A stretch of DNA of 64,000 bases from Streptomyces phaeolivaceus (GTDB lineage Bacteria; Actinomycetota; Actinomycetes; Streptomycetales; Streptomycetaceae). Below the pieces are notes generated by a model, which made no database searches, was not told where the DNA came from, and worked only from the letters and a program-made list of their open reading frames with translations. A program made the translations under genes and the position numbers. This document shows positions 14,092 to 23,282 of the stretch, piece by piece (the stretch's first letter is position 1; every line of letters starts with the position of its first letter). The stretch covers positions 4,154,001 to 4,218,000 of the forward strand of contig NZ_CP045096.1 of NCBI RefSeq assembly GCF_009184865.1, in the 5' to 3' direction.

Positions 14092-16440
14092 TCAGACGCG
14101 GACCAACTCCCTGCCCTCGTCGTCCTCGGCCGGCTTCCTCACGGTGTCGTCCGTCGTCCGCAGGCCCTCACCCTCGACATCGACGTTCGGCAGGACGCGG
14201 TCGAGCCACTTCGGCAGCCACCAGGCCTTGTCGCCCAGCAGGGCGAGGACGGCCGGAACGATGGCCATACGGACCACGAACGCGTCGAAGAAGACGGCGA
14301 TCGCCAGACCGAAGCCGATCATCTTGATCATCGACTCGCCGGAGCCGATGAACCCGGCGAAGACGGCCATCATGATCGCCGCGGCGGCGGCGACCACCCG
14401 GGAGCTGTACCTGAAGCCGGTCACCACGGCCTGGTGCGCGTTCTCGCCGTGGACGTACGCCTCGCGCATCCGGGTCACGAGGAACACCTCGTAGTCCATC
14501 GCCAGGCCGAAGACCACGCCCACCATGAAGATCGGCATCATCGACATGATCGGGCCGGTCTCCTCGACCCCGATGAGCCCGCCCAGCCAGCCCCACTGGA
14601 AGACCGCGACCACGGCACCGAGCGCGGCCAGCACGCTGAGCAGGAAGCCGAGGGCCGCCTTCAGCGGAACCAGGATCGACCGGAAGATCACGATCAGCAG
14701 CAGGAAGGCGAGTCCGACCACCAGCGCCAGATACGGGATCAGCGCGTCGGTGAGCTTCTGCGAGAAGTCGATGTTCATCGCCGTGGCGCCGGTGACCAGC
14801 ACCTTCGCGTCCGTGTCCGCCGTCACTCCGGCACCCGCGTCACGGATGGAGTGCACCAGGTCCTCGGTCTCGGTCGAGGACGGCTTGGAGTTCGGGATCA
14901 CCGTGATCATCGCGGTGTCGCCGGCCTTGTTGAACGTCGCCGGGGTCACCGTCACGACGTCGTCGAGACCCTTGATCTCGTCCGTCACCGCAGTGGCGGC
15001 CTCCTGCGGGGACTTGCTGTCCTCGGCGTCGACGACGACCATCAGGGGGCCGTTGAAACCGGGCCCGAAGCCCTCGGACAGCAGGTCGTACGCCCGGCGC
15101 TGCGTGGTGGACGTCGGCTGCGAACCGTCGTCGGGCAGGCCCAGTTCGAGCTGGGTGGCCGGAAGCGCGATCGCGCCCAGACCGACCACGCCGAGCAGCA
15201 GCACGGCGATCGGACGACGGACGACGAAGCTCGCCCAGCGGGTACCCATACCGGGCTTCGCCCCGGCGGCTTCCGCGACGGCCGTGGTGGAGGCGGTGGT
15301 GGAGCCCGCCGTGGAGGTGGCGATGGAATCGGTGGTGGAATCGGCCGTGGAACCGGTGGTGGAATCGGCCGTGGTCTCCTTCGCCCTCCCCCGGCCGAAC
15401 AGCCGGCCGCCGCCCTTGCCCTTCTCACCGGCCGGCCGGACCTTGCGGCCCGCGTAGCCGAGCAGCGCCGGGATCATGGTGAGGGCGATGAGGACCGCGA
15501 TGACGACCGTACCGGCCGCCGCGAGACCCATCTTGGTCAGCATCGGGACGTTGACGACCGTGAGACCCGCCAGTGCGATGACGACCGTGAGACCCGCGAA
15601 GACCACCGCCGAACCGGCGGTGCCGACGGCCCGGCCGACCGCTTCCTCGCGTGCGCGGCCCTCGGCCAGTTCGGCCCGGTAGCGGGAGACGATGAACAGC
15701 GCGTAGTCGATCCCGACCGCGAGTCCGATCATCAGCGCGAGCGTGGAGGTCGTGTCGCCGAGGTCGAGCGTGCTCGCGAGGGCGGTGATGACGGAGACAC
15801 CGATACCGACACCGATGATCGCCGTCAGCAGCGGCAGCCCGGCCGCGACGAGCGAGCCCAGGGTGACGACGAGGACGACCGCGGCGATGGCGAGGCCGAT
15901 GATCTCTCCGACGACCGCCGTCTCGGGCTCGGCCTGGAGGGCGTCACCGCCCAGCTCGACCGTCAGCCCGGCCTCCTGCGCCTTGTGCGCGGCGGTCTCC
16001 AGCGCCTGTGTGGAGGAGTCCTTCAGCTCCATGCCCGGGACCTTGTAGGTGACCGAGGCGTAGGCGATCGTCCCGTCCTCGCTGACCGCGCGGGTGGTGA
16101 ACGGGTCGCTGACGGAGACGACCTCGGAGCCGTCGCCGAGTTCCTTGACGGTCTTCTCGACCGTCGCCTTGTTGGCGGCGTCGGCCATCTTCTCGCCCTC
16201 GGGCGCCTTGAAGACGACCCGGGCGGTGCCGCCGTCGGCGCTCATGCCGGGGTAGCGCTGGTCCAGCAGGTCGAAGGCCTTCTGGGCCTCGGTGCCGGGG
16301 ATGGAGAAGGAGGACGAGCCCGCGGCGGGCGCGGAGGCGGCGCCGACGCCCGCGAGCGTCAGCAGAGCCACCCAGATCAGGGCTACGAAGTGTCGTCGCC
16401 GGAAGGCGAGTCGGCCCAGCTTGTAGAGGAATGTGGCCAC
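14092..16440 (-). CDS. MMPL/RND-family membrane exporter
   Basis: 782 residues with 12 predicted membrane segments in the MMPL plan: TM1 at about 15-37, a large extracytoplasmic domain (about 40-185), a block of five TMs (188-345), a second extracytoplasmic domain (about 440-555), and a closing TM block (560-750). The proton-relay region is visible as GLAVGIDYALFIVSRYR and again as FGLAMDYEVFLVTRMREAYVHG. A Ser/Thr repeat linker (TTADSTTGSTADSTTDS, about 362-390) separates the halves. These proteins export lipids or drugs. The likely operon partner is the TetR gene upstream on the same strand, 266 bp away. Confidence 0.93.
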   Translation of the reverse strand: MATFLYKLGRLAFRRRHFVALIWVALLTLAGVGAASAPAAGSSSFSIPGTEAQKAFDLLDQRYPGMSADGGTARVVFKAPEGEKMADAANKATVEKTVKELGDGSEVVSVSDPFTTRAVSEDGTIAYASVTYKVPGMELKDSSTQALETAAHKAQEAGLTVELGGDALQAEPETAVVGEIIGLAIAAVVLVVTLGSLVAAGLPLLTAIIGVGIGVSVITALASTLDLGDTTSTLALMIGLAVGIDYALFIVSRYRAELAEGRAREEAVGRAVGTAGSAVVFAGLTVVIALAGLTVVNVPMLTKMGLAAAGTVVIAVLIALTMIPALLGYAGRKVRPAGEKGKGGGRLFGRGRAKETTADSTTGSTADSTTDSIATSTAGSTTASTTAVAEAAGAKPGMGTRWASFVVRRPIAVLLLGVVGLGAIALPATQLELGLPDDGSQPTSTTQRRAYDLLSEGFGPGFNGPLMVVVDAEDSKSPQEAATAVTDEIKGLDDVVTVTPATFNKAGDTAMITVIPNSKPSSTETEDLVHSIRDAGAGVTADTDAKVLVTGATAMNIDFSQKLTDALIPYLALVVGLAFLLLIVIFRSILVPLKAALGFLLSVLAALGAVVAVFQWGWLGGLIGVEETGPIMSMMPIFMVGVVFGLAMDYEVFLVTRMREAYVHGENAHQAVVTGFRYSSRVVAAAAAIMMAVFAGFIGSGESMIKMIGFGLAIAVFFDAFVVRMAIVPAVLALLGDKAWWLPKWLDRVLPNVDVEGEGLRTTDDTVRKPAEDDEGRELVRV

Positions 16441-16706
16441 GGGGGCGGTACTCCCGTTCAGGTCGTGGAAGGGCGAAGGGCAGGACGGATCAGCCCGTGC
16501 CGCAGAGAGAAGGAAGGCAGGGCGGGGCGGGGCGAGGCAGGGGTGATCAGCCCGACGACATGAGCGGTGGCGTCAGGTAGGGAGGATGGTGCGGGTGGGG
16601 CGGTGGAGCCGGGTGGGGGTGGCGAGGCGTTCATGCCGACCGCGGGGATCTGCCGACCGCGGGGATCTGTCGGCCGCGCGGACTGCCGGGTGGTCTACCA
16701 GGTGGT
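16441..16706. other. TetR-MMPL spacer with short direct duplications
   Basis: TGCCGACCGCGGGGATC occurs twice in tandem (16634-16650 and 16651-16667). A 12-bp unit GTGGTCTACCAG is doubled at 16690-16713, running into the tetR stop codon. No coding frame or clear promoter was seen. Confidence 0.55.
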
Positions 16707-17312
16707 CTACCAGGTGGTCGGCACGCCGAGTGCGGGGAGGACGACGGCGTCGAGGTACGAACGGAGGAAGCTCTGCGTGGGCGGTTGATCCTCGATCAGC
16801 CCCCGCGCGACGAAGGCGCCGACGAACATGTGCACCACGTACTCGACGGCGAGGTTGTCCGGACGGACCTCGCCCCGGTCGACGGCGCGCTGCACCACAC
16901 GGCGGATCTCCACCATCTCCGGCTCGATGATCACCTCACGGAAGGCCTTCAACAGGTCGGGATTTCCGTGCACCGCCATGGCCAGACCCCGCATCAGCGC
17001 GTTGTTCTGTTCCATGGCGCAGTCATCGGTACTCATCACCAGAGCGTGCAGATCGCCGCGCAGGGACCCGGTGTCGACCGAGCCGATGTCGGGATGCGGC
17101 TTGTTGTGCCGCATCGCCCTGGCGACCAGTTCGGCCTTGCCGCCCCACTGGCGGTAGAGGGTGGCCTTGCTGGACCGGGTGCGTGCGGCCACGGCGTCCA
17201 TGGTGAGGGCGTCGTAGCCGACCTCCCGGAGCAGGTCGAGGACGGCCGCGTACAGCTCGGCCTCACGCTCGGGTGTGATCCGACTGCGGCGCACCGTCGC
17301 GGTCTCAGTCAT
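16707..17312 (-). CDS. TetR-family repressor, likely of the MMPL exporter
   Basis: 201 residues. The HTH is at about 20-65: ILDLLREVGYD-type helix, then LTMDAVAARTRSSKATLYRQWGGKAELV. The C-terminal ligand domain is of the TetR_C_11-like class (RGLAMAVHGNPDLL). ATG 17312 follows GGGGAG. The last codons overlap a 12-bp duplication. Two copies of ACGAAAC-G-GTTTCGT lie 87-149 bp upstream and are the probable operators, so it should repress its own transcript, which can run on into the MMPL gene. Confidence 0.92.
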   Translation of the reverse strand: MTETATVRRSRITPEREAELYAAVLDLLREVGYDALTMDAVAARTRSSKATLYRQWGGKAELVARAMRHNKPHPDIGSVDTGSLRGDLHALVMSTDDCAMEQNNALMRGLAMAVHGNPDLLKAFREVIIEPEMVEIRRVVQRAVDRGEVRPDNLAVEYVVHMFVGAFVARGLIEDQPPTQSFLRSYLDAVVLPALGVPTTW

Positions 17313-17398
17313 CCCACTCCCCTTACTCCAGTCGCACGTTCGAGGCGCCAAGGCTACCGGCCTCGCGACATGCGCGGGCCGGACGACCCGCTTCTCGA

Positions 17399-17413
17399 AC
17401 GAAACGGTTTCGT
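17399..17413. promoter_or_regulatory. Palindromic operator, copy 1 (TetR candidate)
   Basis: ACGAAAC-G-GTTTCGT, perfect 7-bp arms about one central base. Identical to the copy at 17447-17461, 48 bp centre to centre, in the divergent region between tetR and the tricorn protease gene. Confidence 0.75.
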
Positions 17414-17446
17414 ACGCTTATGAAGATACCCCGAGACCTAAAGAAA

Positions 17447-17461
17447 ACGAAACGGTTTCGT
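17447..17461. promoter_or_regulatory. Palindromic operator, copy 2 (TetR candidate)
   Basis: The same 15-bp palindrome, extended by one further pair (AACGAAAC-G-GTTTCGTT). Either site could also bear on the tricorn gene that starts at 17540. Confidence 0.75.
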
Positions 17462-17539
17462 TCGTGTCCCGTGTCACGCCGCCCTCCACCGGGCGACGCA
17501 CGAGTTGCCGGGGCCTCCCGAGCGGAAAAGCATGGGGAG

Positions 17540-20500
17540 GTGAACGCCAAGTACGAGAGCGCGGCCGGTGGCGACAGCGCCCCCGGCTACCTCCGCTTCC
17601 CCCACCTCCACGGCGACCGTCTCTGCTTCGTGGCCGAGGACGATCTGTGGCTGGCCCCCCTGGACGGCTCGGACCGCGCCTGGCGGCTCACCGTCGACCG
17701 TACGAAGATCGCCACGCCGCGCTTCTCGCCCGACGGTCGGCACATCGCGTACACGAGCTGGCGGAACGTCCTGCCGGAGGTCGAGCTGACCCCGGTGGAC
17801 GGCGGCGCCCCCGCGCGCCGGCTCACCCACTGGGGCAGCCCCGACACCGAGGTACGCGGCTGGACGCCCCCGACCGCCGGCGGCGAGGGCCGCTCGGACA
17901 TCCTGGCCGTCGCCTCGCACGGCGAGCCGTTCTCGTACTTCACCTGGGCCTACAAGGTCCGCACGGACGGCGACCCCGGCCGCAAACTCCCCTGGGGCCC
18001 GGTCTCCGACATCCAGTGCGCCGAGATCGACGGCGAGCACCGCACGCTCCTGCTCACCGGGACCCCACCGCACGAACCGGCGTCCTGGAAGCGCTACCGG
18101 GGCGGCGCCATGGGCCGCCTCTGGCTGCACGGCGAACGGCTGCTGGCCGACCTCGACGGACACCTCCACTCCCCCCTGTTCGTCGGCGGCCGGATCGCCT
18201 TCCTCTCCGACCACGAGGGCGTCGGCAACCTCTACTCCTGCGCGTACGACGGCTCCGACCTGCGCCGCCACACCGACCACGACACGTTCTACGCCCGGCA
18301 CGCGGCCGGCGACGGCACCCGGGTGGTGTACCAGTGCGCGGGCGACCTGTGGATCGTGGACGACCTCGCCCCGGGCTCCCTCCCCCGCCGCCTCGACGTG
18401 ACGCTCGGGGGCGCGCTGACCGGGCGGCGGCCGTACCAGGTGCCGGCCGCCCAGCACGTCGACGGCATCTCGGTCGACGAGACGGGCCGGGCGAGCGCGG
18501 TCGTCGTACGCGGCAGCCTGTACTGGCTGACCCATCGCGACGGCCCCGCCCGGACCATCGCCGACACCCCCGGCGTACGCGTCCGGCTCCCCGAGATGCT
18601 CGGCTCGGGCGGCCAGGTGGCGTATGTGACGGACGCGGAGGGCGAGGACGCGATCGAGATCGCCTACCTCCCCCGGGCCACCGGCGACCGCGAGCCCCGC
18701 CGCCTCGCCTCCGGCGACCTGGGCCGCGTCCTTGAACTGGTGTCCGACCCGCGCGGCGAACGCCTCGCCATCGCCGCCGACGACGGCCGCGTCCTCCTCC
18801 TGGACGCGTCGGAGGAGTCGAACGGCGAGGTCACCGAACTCATCACCTCCCTCAACGGCCCGGTCCGCGACCTCGCCTTCTCCCCCGACGGCGCCTGGCT
18901 GGCCTGGTCCCACCCGGGCATCGGCCGCACCCTGCGCCAGATCAAGATGGCCCGTATGAAAGACCGCCTCATCGTCGACGTCACCGACGGCCGCTTCGAG
19001 GACGAGAACCCGGTCTTCACCCGCGACGGCCGCTATCTCGCCTTCCTCTCCTGGCGCGGCTTCGACCCGGTCTACGACGTCCACACGGGCGACCTCTCCT
19101 TCCCGCTCGGCTGCCGCCCCTATCTGGTCCCGCTCTCCTCCGCCACGCCCTCCCCGTTCGCCCTGAACCCGGACGGCCGCCCGGTCGCCGGGGGCATGGA
19201 CCCGACCGAGGACGAGAACACCGACGGCACGGTGACCGTCGAGACCGAGGGCCTGGAGAACCGCGTCACGCCCTTCCCGGTGACCGCCTCCAAGTACTCG
19301 GCGCTGTACCCGGTCGCGGGCGGCGGCCTGGTCTGGCTGCGCTGGCCCATCTCGGGCGCGCTGGGCGAGACCTTCGCCAACCCGGACGACATGACGGGCC
19401 GCCCGACCCTCGAACACTTCAACATCAGCAAGGCGAAGAAGTCCGAACTCGTCGAGCACCTGGACTGGTTCGCGGTGAGCGGCGACGGCTCCCGACTCGT
19501 GGTCGTGGACGAGGGCGACCTGCGCGCCGCCCCGTCCACCGAGTCCGGCGACAGCGACTCGACCGTCTGGATCGACCTCCGGCGCGTCCTGCACGAGGTC
19601 GACCCGGCCGCCGAGTGGCGCCAGTCGTACGCGGAGGCCGGCCGTCTGATCCGCGCCTACTTCTGGGACCCGAGGATGAGCGGTATCGACTGGGCCGCCA
19701 TCCTCGACCAGTACCGCCCGCTGGTCGAACGGGTCGCCTCCCCCGACGAGTTCGCGGACCTGCTCCGCGAGGTCCTCGGCGAACTGGGCACGTCCCACGC
19801 GTACGTCTCCCCCGCCCGCCGCAACGAGGGCCCGCCCCACTACCAGCGCCGCCAGGGCCTGCTGGGCGCCAACTTCGTCCGCCGGGACGACGACTGGACG
19901 ATCCGCCGCATCCTCCCCGGCGACTCCTCCGACTCCAAGGCCCGCTCCCCGCTGGCCGGTACGGGCATCCGGGAGGGCGCGGCACTGACCCACGTCGACG
20001 GCCGCCCGGTGGACCCGAAGACGGGCCCGTACCCCCTGCTGGCGGGCGCGGGCGGCACCACCGTGGAACTGACCTTCACACCCGCCGAGGGCGAGGGCCG
20101 CTCCCGCCGCGTAGCCGTGGTCCCCCTGATCGACGAACGCCCCCTGCGCTACCAGGACTGGGTCGCCAAACGCCGTGACGTCGTACGGGAGTTGAGCGGC
20201 GGCCACTGCGGCTATCTGCACATCCCGGACATGGGCGGCTCCGGCTGGGCCCAGTTCAACCGCGATCTGCGCATGGAGGTCTCCCGGCCCGCCCTGATCG
20301 TCGACGTACGCGGCAACGCGGGCGGCCACATCAGTGAGCTGGTGGTGGAGAAGCTGTCCCGCACGATCCTCGGCTGGGACCTGACACGGAACGCCCAGCC
20401 GGTGTCGTACGCCTCCAGCGCCCCGCGCGGCCCGGTCGTCGCCCTCGCGGACGAGGCGACCTCCTCCGACGGCGACATGATCACGGCAGCCTTCAAACTC

Positions 20501-20830
20501 CTCCGGCTGGGCCCGGTCGTGGGCCTGCGCACCTGGGGCGGCGTCGTCGGCATGACCGGCCGCCACCAACTCGGCGACGGCACGGTCATCACCGTCCCCA
20601 TGAACGCCGCCTGGTTCGACGCGTACGGCTGGACCATCGAGAACCGAGGCGTCACCCCGGACCACGAGACCCTCCGCACCCCGGTGGACTGGGCGGAGGG
20701 CCGCAACACCCAACTGGAAGCGGCCGTCACCCTGGCCCTGACCCTCCTCAAAACCCACCCCCCGGCAGACCCCCCGGACCACACGAACACCCCGAACAGG
20801 GCCCGCCCGAAGCTCCCGGAACGCTCGTGA
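17540..20830 (+). CDS. Tricorn core protease (S41 family) with beta-propeller and PDZ domains
   Basis: 1,096-residue cytoplasmic peptidase that trims peptides released by the proteasome or Clp. From GTG 17540 the protein opens YLRFPHLHGDRLCFVAEDDLWLAPLDG, as tricorns do. WD40/PD40-type propeller blades fill about 10-650 (repeated FSPDGRHIAYTSW and FSPDGAWLAWSHPG strands). The core has His near 753 (GTSHAYVSP), a PDZ domain at about 770-870, and the C-terminal S41 domain with VRGNAGGHISELV and the nucleophile Ser near 975 in ATSSDGD. The start is set by homology, since the frame is open further upstream. Size is typical for the family. Confidence 0.93.
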   Translation: MNAKYESAAGGDSAPGYLRFPHLHGDRLCFVAEDDLWLAPLDGSDRAWRLTVDRTKIATPRFSPDGRHIAYTSWRNVLPEVELTPVDGGAPARRLTHWGSPDTEVRGWTPPTAGGEGRSDILAVASHGEPFSYFTWAYKVRTDGDPGRKLPWGPVSDIQCAEIDGEHRTLLLTGTPPHEPASWKRYRGGAMGRLWLHGERLLADLDGHLHSPLFVGGRIAFLSDHEGVGNLYSCAYDGSDLRRHTDHDTFYARHAAGDGTRVVYQCAGDLWIVDDLAPGSLPRRLDVTLGGALTGRRPYQVPAAQHVDGISVDETGRASAVVVRGSLYWLTHRDGPARTIADTPGVRVRLPEMLGSGGQVAYVTDAEGEDAIEIAYLPRATGDREPRRLASGDLGRVLELVSDPRGERLAIAADDGRVLLLDASEESNGEVTELITSLNGPVRDLAFSPDGAWLAWSHPGIGRTLRQIKMARMKDRLIVDVTDGRFEDENPVFTRDGRYLAFLSWRGFDPVYDVHTGDLSFPLGCRPYLVPLSSATPSPFALNPDGRPVAGGMDPTEDENTDGTVTVETEGLENRVTPFPVTASKYSALYPVAGGGLVWLRWPISGALGETFANPDDMTGRPTLEHFNISKAKKSELVEHLDWFAVSGDGSRLVVVDEGDLRAAPSTESGDSDSTVWIDLRRVLHEVDPAAEWRQSYAEAGRLIRAYFWDPRMSGIDWAAILDQYRPLVERVASPDEFADLLREVLGELGTSHAYVSPARRNEGPPHYQRRQGLLGANFVRRDDDWTIRRILPGDSSDSKARSPLAGTGIREGAALTHVDGRPVDPKTGPYPLLAGAGGTTVELTFTPAEGEGRSRRVAVVPLIDERPLRYQDWVAKRRDVVRELSGGHCGYLHIPDMGGSGWAQFNRDLRMEVSRPALIVDVRGNAGGHISELVVEKLSRTILGWDLTRNAQPVSYASSAPRGPVVALADEATSSDGDMITAAFKLLRLGPVVGLRTWGGVVGMTGRHQLGDGTVITVPMNAAWFDAYGWTIENRGVTPDHETLRTPVDWAEGRNTQLEAAVTLALTLLKTHPPADPPDHTNTPNRARPKLPERS

Positions 20831-20886
20831 GGGTTCGACGAGCGCGGGGCAGGCTGAAAAGCATGGGGCACAGCCCCTGCTTTCTT

Positions 20887-21035
20887 GGGGGCGCGGGGAA
20901 CTACGCGTCTCTTAAGGGACGCGGGGAACCACGCATCCCTTAAGGGGCGCGGGGAACTGCGCATCTTTTCAGGGGCGCGGGGAACTGCGCATCTTTTCAG
21001 GGGCGCGGGGAACTGCGCGACCAGCCCCCACCGAA
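20887..21035. repeat. 28-bp tandem array of the type A right arm
   Basis: Five units with an exact 28-bp period (GCGCGGGGAACT cores at about 20891, 20919, 20947, 20975 and 21003). The first two have diverged (GAACTACGCG, GAACCACGC). The third and fourth are identical and are joined by ATCTTTTCAG. The last runs into GACCAGCCCCCACC and CCCGCA, the usual type A ending. It lies in the convergent gap after the tricorn gene. It is not CRISPR: there are no spacers. Confidence 0.85.
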
Positions 21036-21070
21036 CCCGCACCCGACAACCCACCCCGAACAACACCGAA

Positions 21071-21099
21071 GGGCGCCCCCCAATCAAGGAGGGCGCCCC
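21071..21099. terminator. Stem-loop between convergent genes
   Basis: GGGCGCCC at 21071-21078 and again at 21091-21098 (each self-complementary) can form a GC stem over a 12-nt loop, 22 bp before the convergent minus-strand stop. There is no T-run. Confidence 0.5.
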
Positions 21100-21120
21100 A
21101 CGCATCACTCAACTACACCA

Positions 21121-21357
21121 CTACGCCTCGTACTCCTGCCGGAACCGATCATCCTCGTCCCGCATCAACCGCTCGGACTCCTCGTCCCGCCGCCCCACCC
21201 CACGCTCCGGCTGCCCATGCTCGGGCCGCTGCCCGCGCTCGGGCCGCTGCCCATGCTCGGGCCGCTGCGGCGGACGCTCACCGCCACGCTGAGGCCGCTC
21301 CTGCTGAGCCCGCCGCGGCGACTCGGCCTTGTCCTGGAACTGGTCCTTCATGCCCAT
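21121..21357 (-). CDS. Small hydrophilic protein of unknown function
   Basis: 78 residues, no Cys, highly charged. It begins MGMKDQFQDKAES and ends RLMRDEDDRFRQEYEA, with a central run of HGQRPERGQRPEHGQPERG-type repeats (about 35-52) from a 12-bp duplication. It looks intrinsically disordered, like small stress-induced CsbD-like actinobacterial proteins, but I recognise no family. The start is ATG 21357, with CGGGAG about 8 bp upstream. Confidence 0.6.
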   Translation of the reverse strand: MGMKDQFQDKAESPRRAQQERPQRGGERPPQRPEHGQRPERGQRPEHGQPERGVGRRDEESERLMRDEDDRFRQEYEA

Positions 21358-21462
21358 GTGGATTCACTCCCGTTGTGGGTGAGGGGATCGGGCCTCGACC
21401 AGACAAACACGGGCGGACATCCCACGCATTTCGATCAGTAACGCTCGGTCAACGCCAAGTGA

Positions 21463-22350
21463 TCAGCCTCCCGACGCCCGAACCCCCCGCGTCCGCTCGT
21501 CCGCCGCCCCACCGGCCCCCACCAGCCCCTTGTCCACCCCACGCAGCCGCGGCTCCATACGCCGTACCTCGCGCGGCGCGAACGTCCCTATGAGCCCCGG
21601 CAGATACCCGCGCACGCCCTGCATCCCCCGCAGCCACCACTGCCCGTACACATGGCTCGACCGCCGCTCGATCCCGGCGACGAGCCGGTCCACGGCCGGC
21701 CCCAGCGGATACGTCTTCCCGGCCGGCCACGGCAGCCGTTCCCGCAACTCCCGCAACGCCTCGTCCTTGTCGGCCCCGCGCACCATGTCCGTGTCGGTCC
21801 AGGACAGATACCCGACGCCGACGCCCACGCCCTGATGCGCGACCTCGGCCCGCAGACAGTGCGCGTACGCCTCGACGCCCGACTTGGACGCGCAGTACGC
21901 CGTCATCATCGGCGCCGGGGTGATCGCGGCGAGGGAGGCGATCTGCAGCAGATACCCCCGGCTCTCGATCAGCGCGGGCAGGAACGCCCGCCCGGTGACG
22001 GCCGATCCGACGAGGTTGACCTCGATGACCCGCCGCCAGGAGTCGGGGTCGGAGTCGACGAACGGCCCGCTGTTGGCGACGCCCGCGTTGGCGACGACGA
22101 TGTCGACCCGCCCGAACCGCTCCTTGACCTCACCCGCGACCCGCGTCATCACCTCCTGGTCGGTGACATCGGCGTGCCAGTACGCGCACTCCCCATACAG
22201 CCGCTCCGACACCCGCTTCAGCTCGTCCGGTTCGAGGCCGACGAGCGCGACCTTCACGCCCCGTACCGAGAGCTTGCGCGCGAGGAGTTCCCCGACGCCC
22301 CGCGCGGCCCCGGTGACGACCGCGACCCGCCCCTCCAGGCTGCCGCTCAT
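21463..22350 (-). CDS. Short-chain dehydrogenase/reductase (SadH-like)
   Basis: 295 residues. The Rossmann motif TGAARGVG (about 14-21), NAGVANSG in the NAG position, catalytic Ser in LQIASLA, and YCASKSG with catalytic Tyr and Lys (about 156-160) all fit classical SDRs. It oxidises or reduces alcohol/ketone pairs with NAD(P). The C-terminal segment after 195 is longer than in minimal SDRs. ATG 22350 overlaps the hydrolase stop by 4 bp, the last gene of a three-gene operon with a monooxygenase and a hydrolase. Confidence 0.92.
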   Translation of the reverse strand: MSGSLEGRVAVVTGAARGVGELLARKLSVRGVKVALVGLEPDELKRVSERLYGECAYWHADVTDQEVMTRVAGEVKERFGRVDIVVANAGVANSGPFVDSDPDSWRRVIEVNLVGSAVTGRAFLPALIESRGYLLQIASLAAITPAPMMTAYCASKSGVEAYAHCLRAEVAHQGVGVGVGYLSWTDTDMVRGADKDEALRELRERLPWPAGKTYPLGPAVDRLVAGIERRSSHVYGQWWLRGMQGVRGYLPGLIGTFAPREVRRMEPRLRGVDKGLVGAGGAADERTRGVRASGG

Positions 22351-23282
22351 GCGCCCGCCTCCTCCAACTCGTCCCGCTCCACCCGTACATGTGCCGTCAC
22401 GAGCCCGCGTATCCGGGCGGTGACCGCTTCCGGCGCCTCCACGGGCGCCATGTGTCCGACCCCGGTCAGCTCGCTGAGGCCCACGCAGTCGGGCAGCGCG
22501 GCGGCCAGCGCCCGCGCGTGCACGGGCGGGGTCATCCGGTCGGCCGTGCCCACGACGACATGCGCCGGCACGGTCAACTCCCGTACGCCGTGGTCGAGAT
22601 CGAGGGAGGCGAGGACGTGCGACCAGGCGTGCCGCACCCGGGCCGGGCAGGCGTGCACGATCCGCGCGCAGGCCTCGACCATCGCGGGCGACGAACCGGG
22701 GCCCATGGTCGCGTACTTGAGGATCCGCCGGGCGACCGGCGTGACCGGCCCGAGCGGCGCCCGGGAGCCGAGGACCTTCCGGGTGAGCCAGGAGCGCACC
22801 CGGCCCGACCGCATCGGCACGACCAGGGACTCGTCGACCAGCCGTGAACTGCCCGTGCTGCACAGCAGGACGGCCGCCGTGTGCTCCCGGAACCCCGGCC
22901 GCGCGGCGGCGGCCATCAGTGTCATGCCGCCCATGGAGTGCCCGGCCAGCACCGCCTTCTCGCCCGGCGCGAGGGCCGCCGCGAGCACCGCCTCCAGATC
23001 GTCGGCGAGGGCGTCCGCGTTGCACAGGGCGGAGGCGGGGCTGCGGCCGTGGCCGCGCTGGTCGTAGACGACGACCCGGTGGTCGACGGCGAGATCGCGG
23101 ACCTGCGCCGCCCAGTACGCCGTCGAGCAGGTCCAGCCGTGCACGAGCACCACGGCGGGGGCGCCCTCGGGCCCGTGGATCTCGACGTGCAGCCGCGCCC
23201 CGTCGGCGGACACGGCCGCCAACTCCCGTACGGCGACGGGCGGCGCGTACGGCCCGTGCTTCACATGCGTCAGTCGGGTCAT
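22347..23282 (-). CDS. Alpha/beta-fold hydrolase (LipR-like)
   Basis: 311 residues. HGWTC oxyanion strand at about 48-52, DQRGHGRS at about 75, nucleophile elbow GHSMGG (about 113-118), acid in VVGTADRMTP at about 243, and His in TGVGHMAPVEAP at about 275. It is probably an esterase or lactonase. In this operon it lies between a Baeyer-Villiger-type monooxygenase and an SDR, the position of LipR in the mymA operon of mycobacteria, and could hydrolyse the ester made by the monooxygenase. It overlaps both neighbours by 4 bp. Confidence 0.92.
   Translation of the reverse strand: MTRLTHVKHGPYAPPVAVRELAAVSADGARLHVEIHGPEGAPAVVLVHGWTCSTAYWAAQVRDLAVDHRVVVYDQRGHGRSPASALCNADALADDLEAVLAAALAPGEKAVLAGHSMGGMTLMAAAARPGFREHTAAVLLCSTGSSRLVDESLVVPMRSGRVRSWLTRKVLGSRAPLGPVTPVARRILKYATMGPGSSPAMVEACARIVHACPARVRHAWSHVLASLDLDHGVRELTVPAHVVVGTADRMTPPVHARALAAALPDCVGLSELTGVGHMAPVEAPEAVTARIRGLVTAHVRVERDELEEAGA

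Noticed and set aside
17474..20782. Long open frame of over a thousand codons on the minus strand opposite the tricorn gene
   Set aside because: GC-bias shadow of the tricorn gene: no family motifs, Arg/Gly/Ala/Val-rich composition.
20887..21035. 28-bp repeats as a CRISPR array
   Set aside because: The repeats abut with no spacers and match the type A element arm elsewhere; no cas genes.
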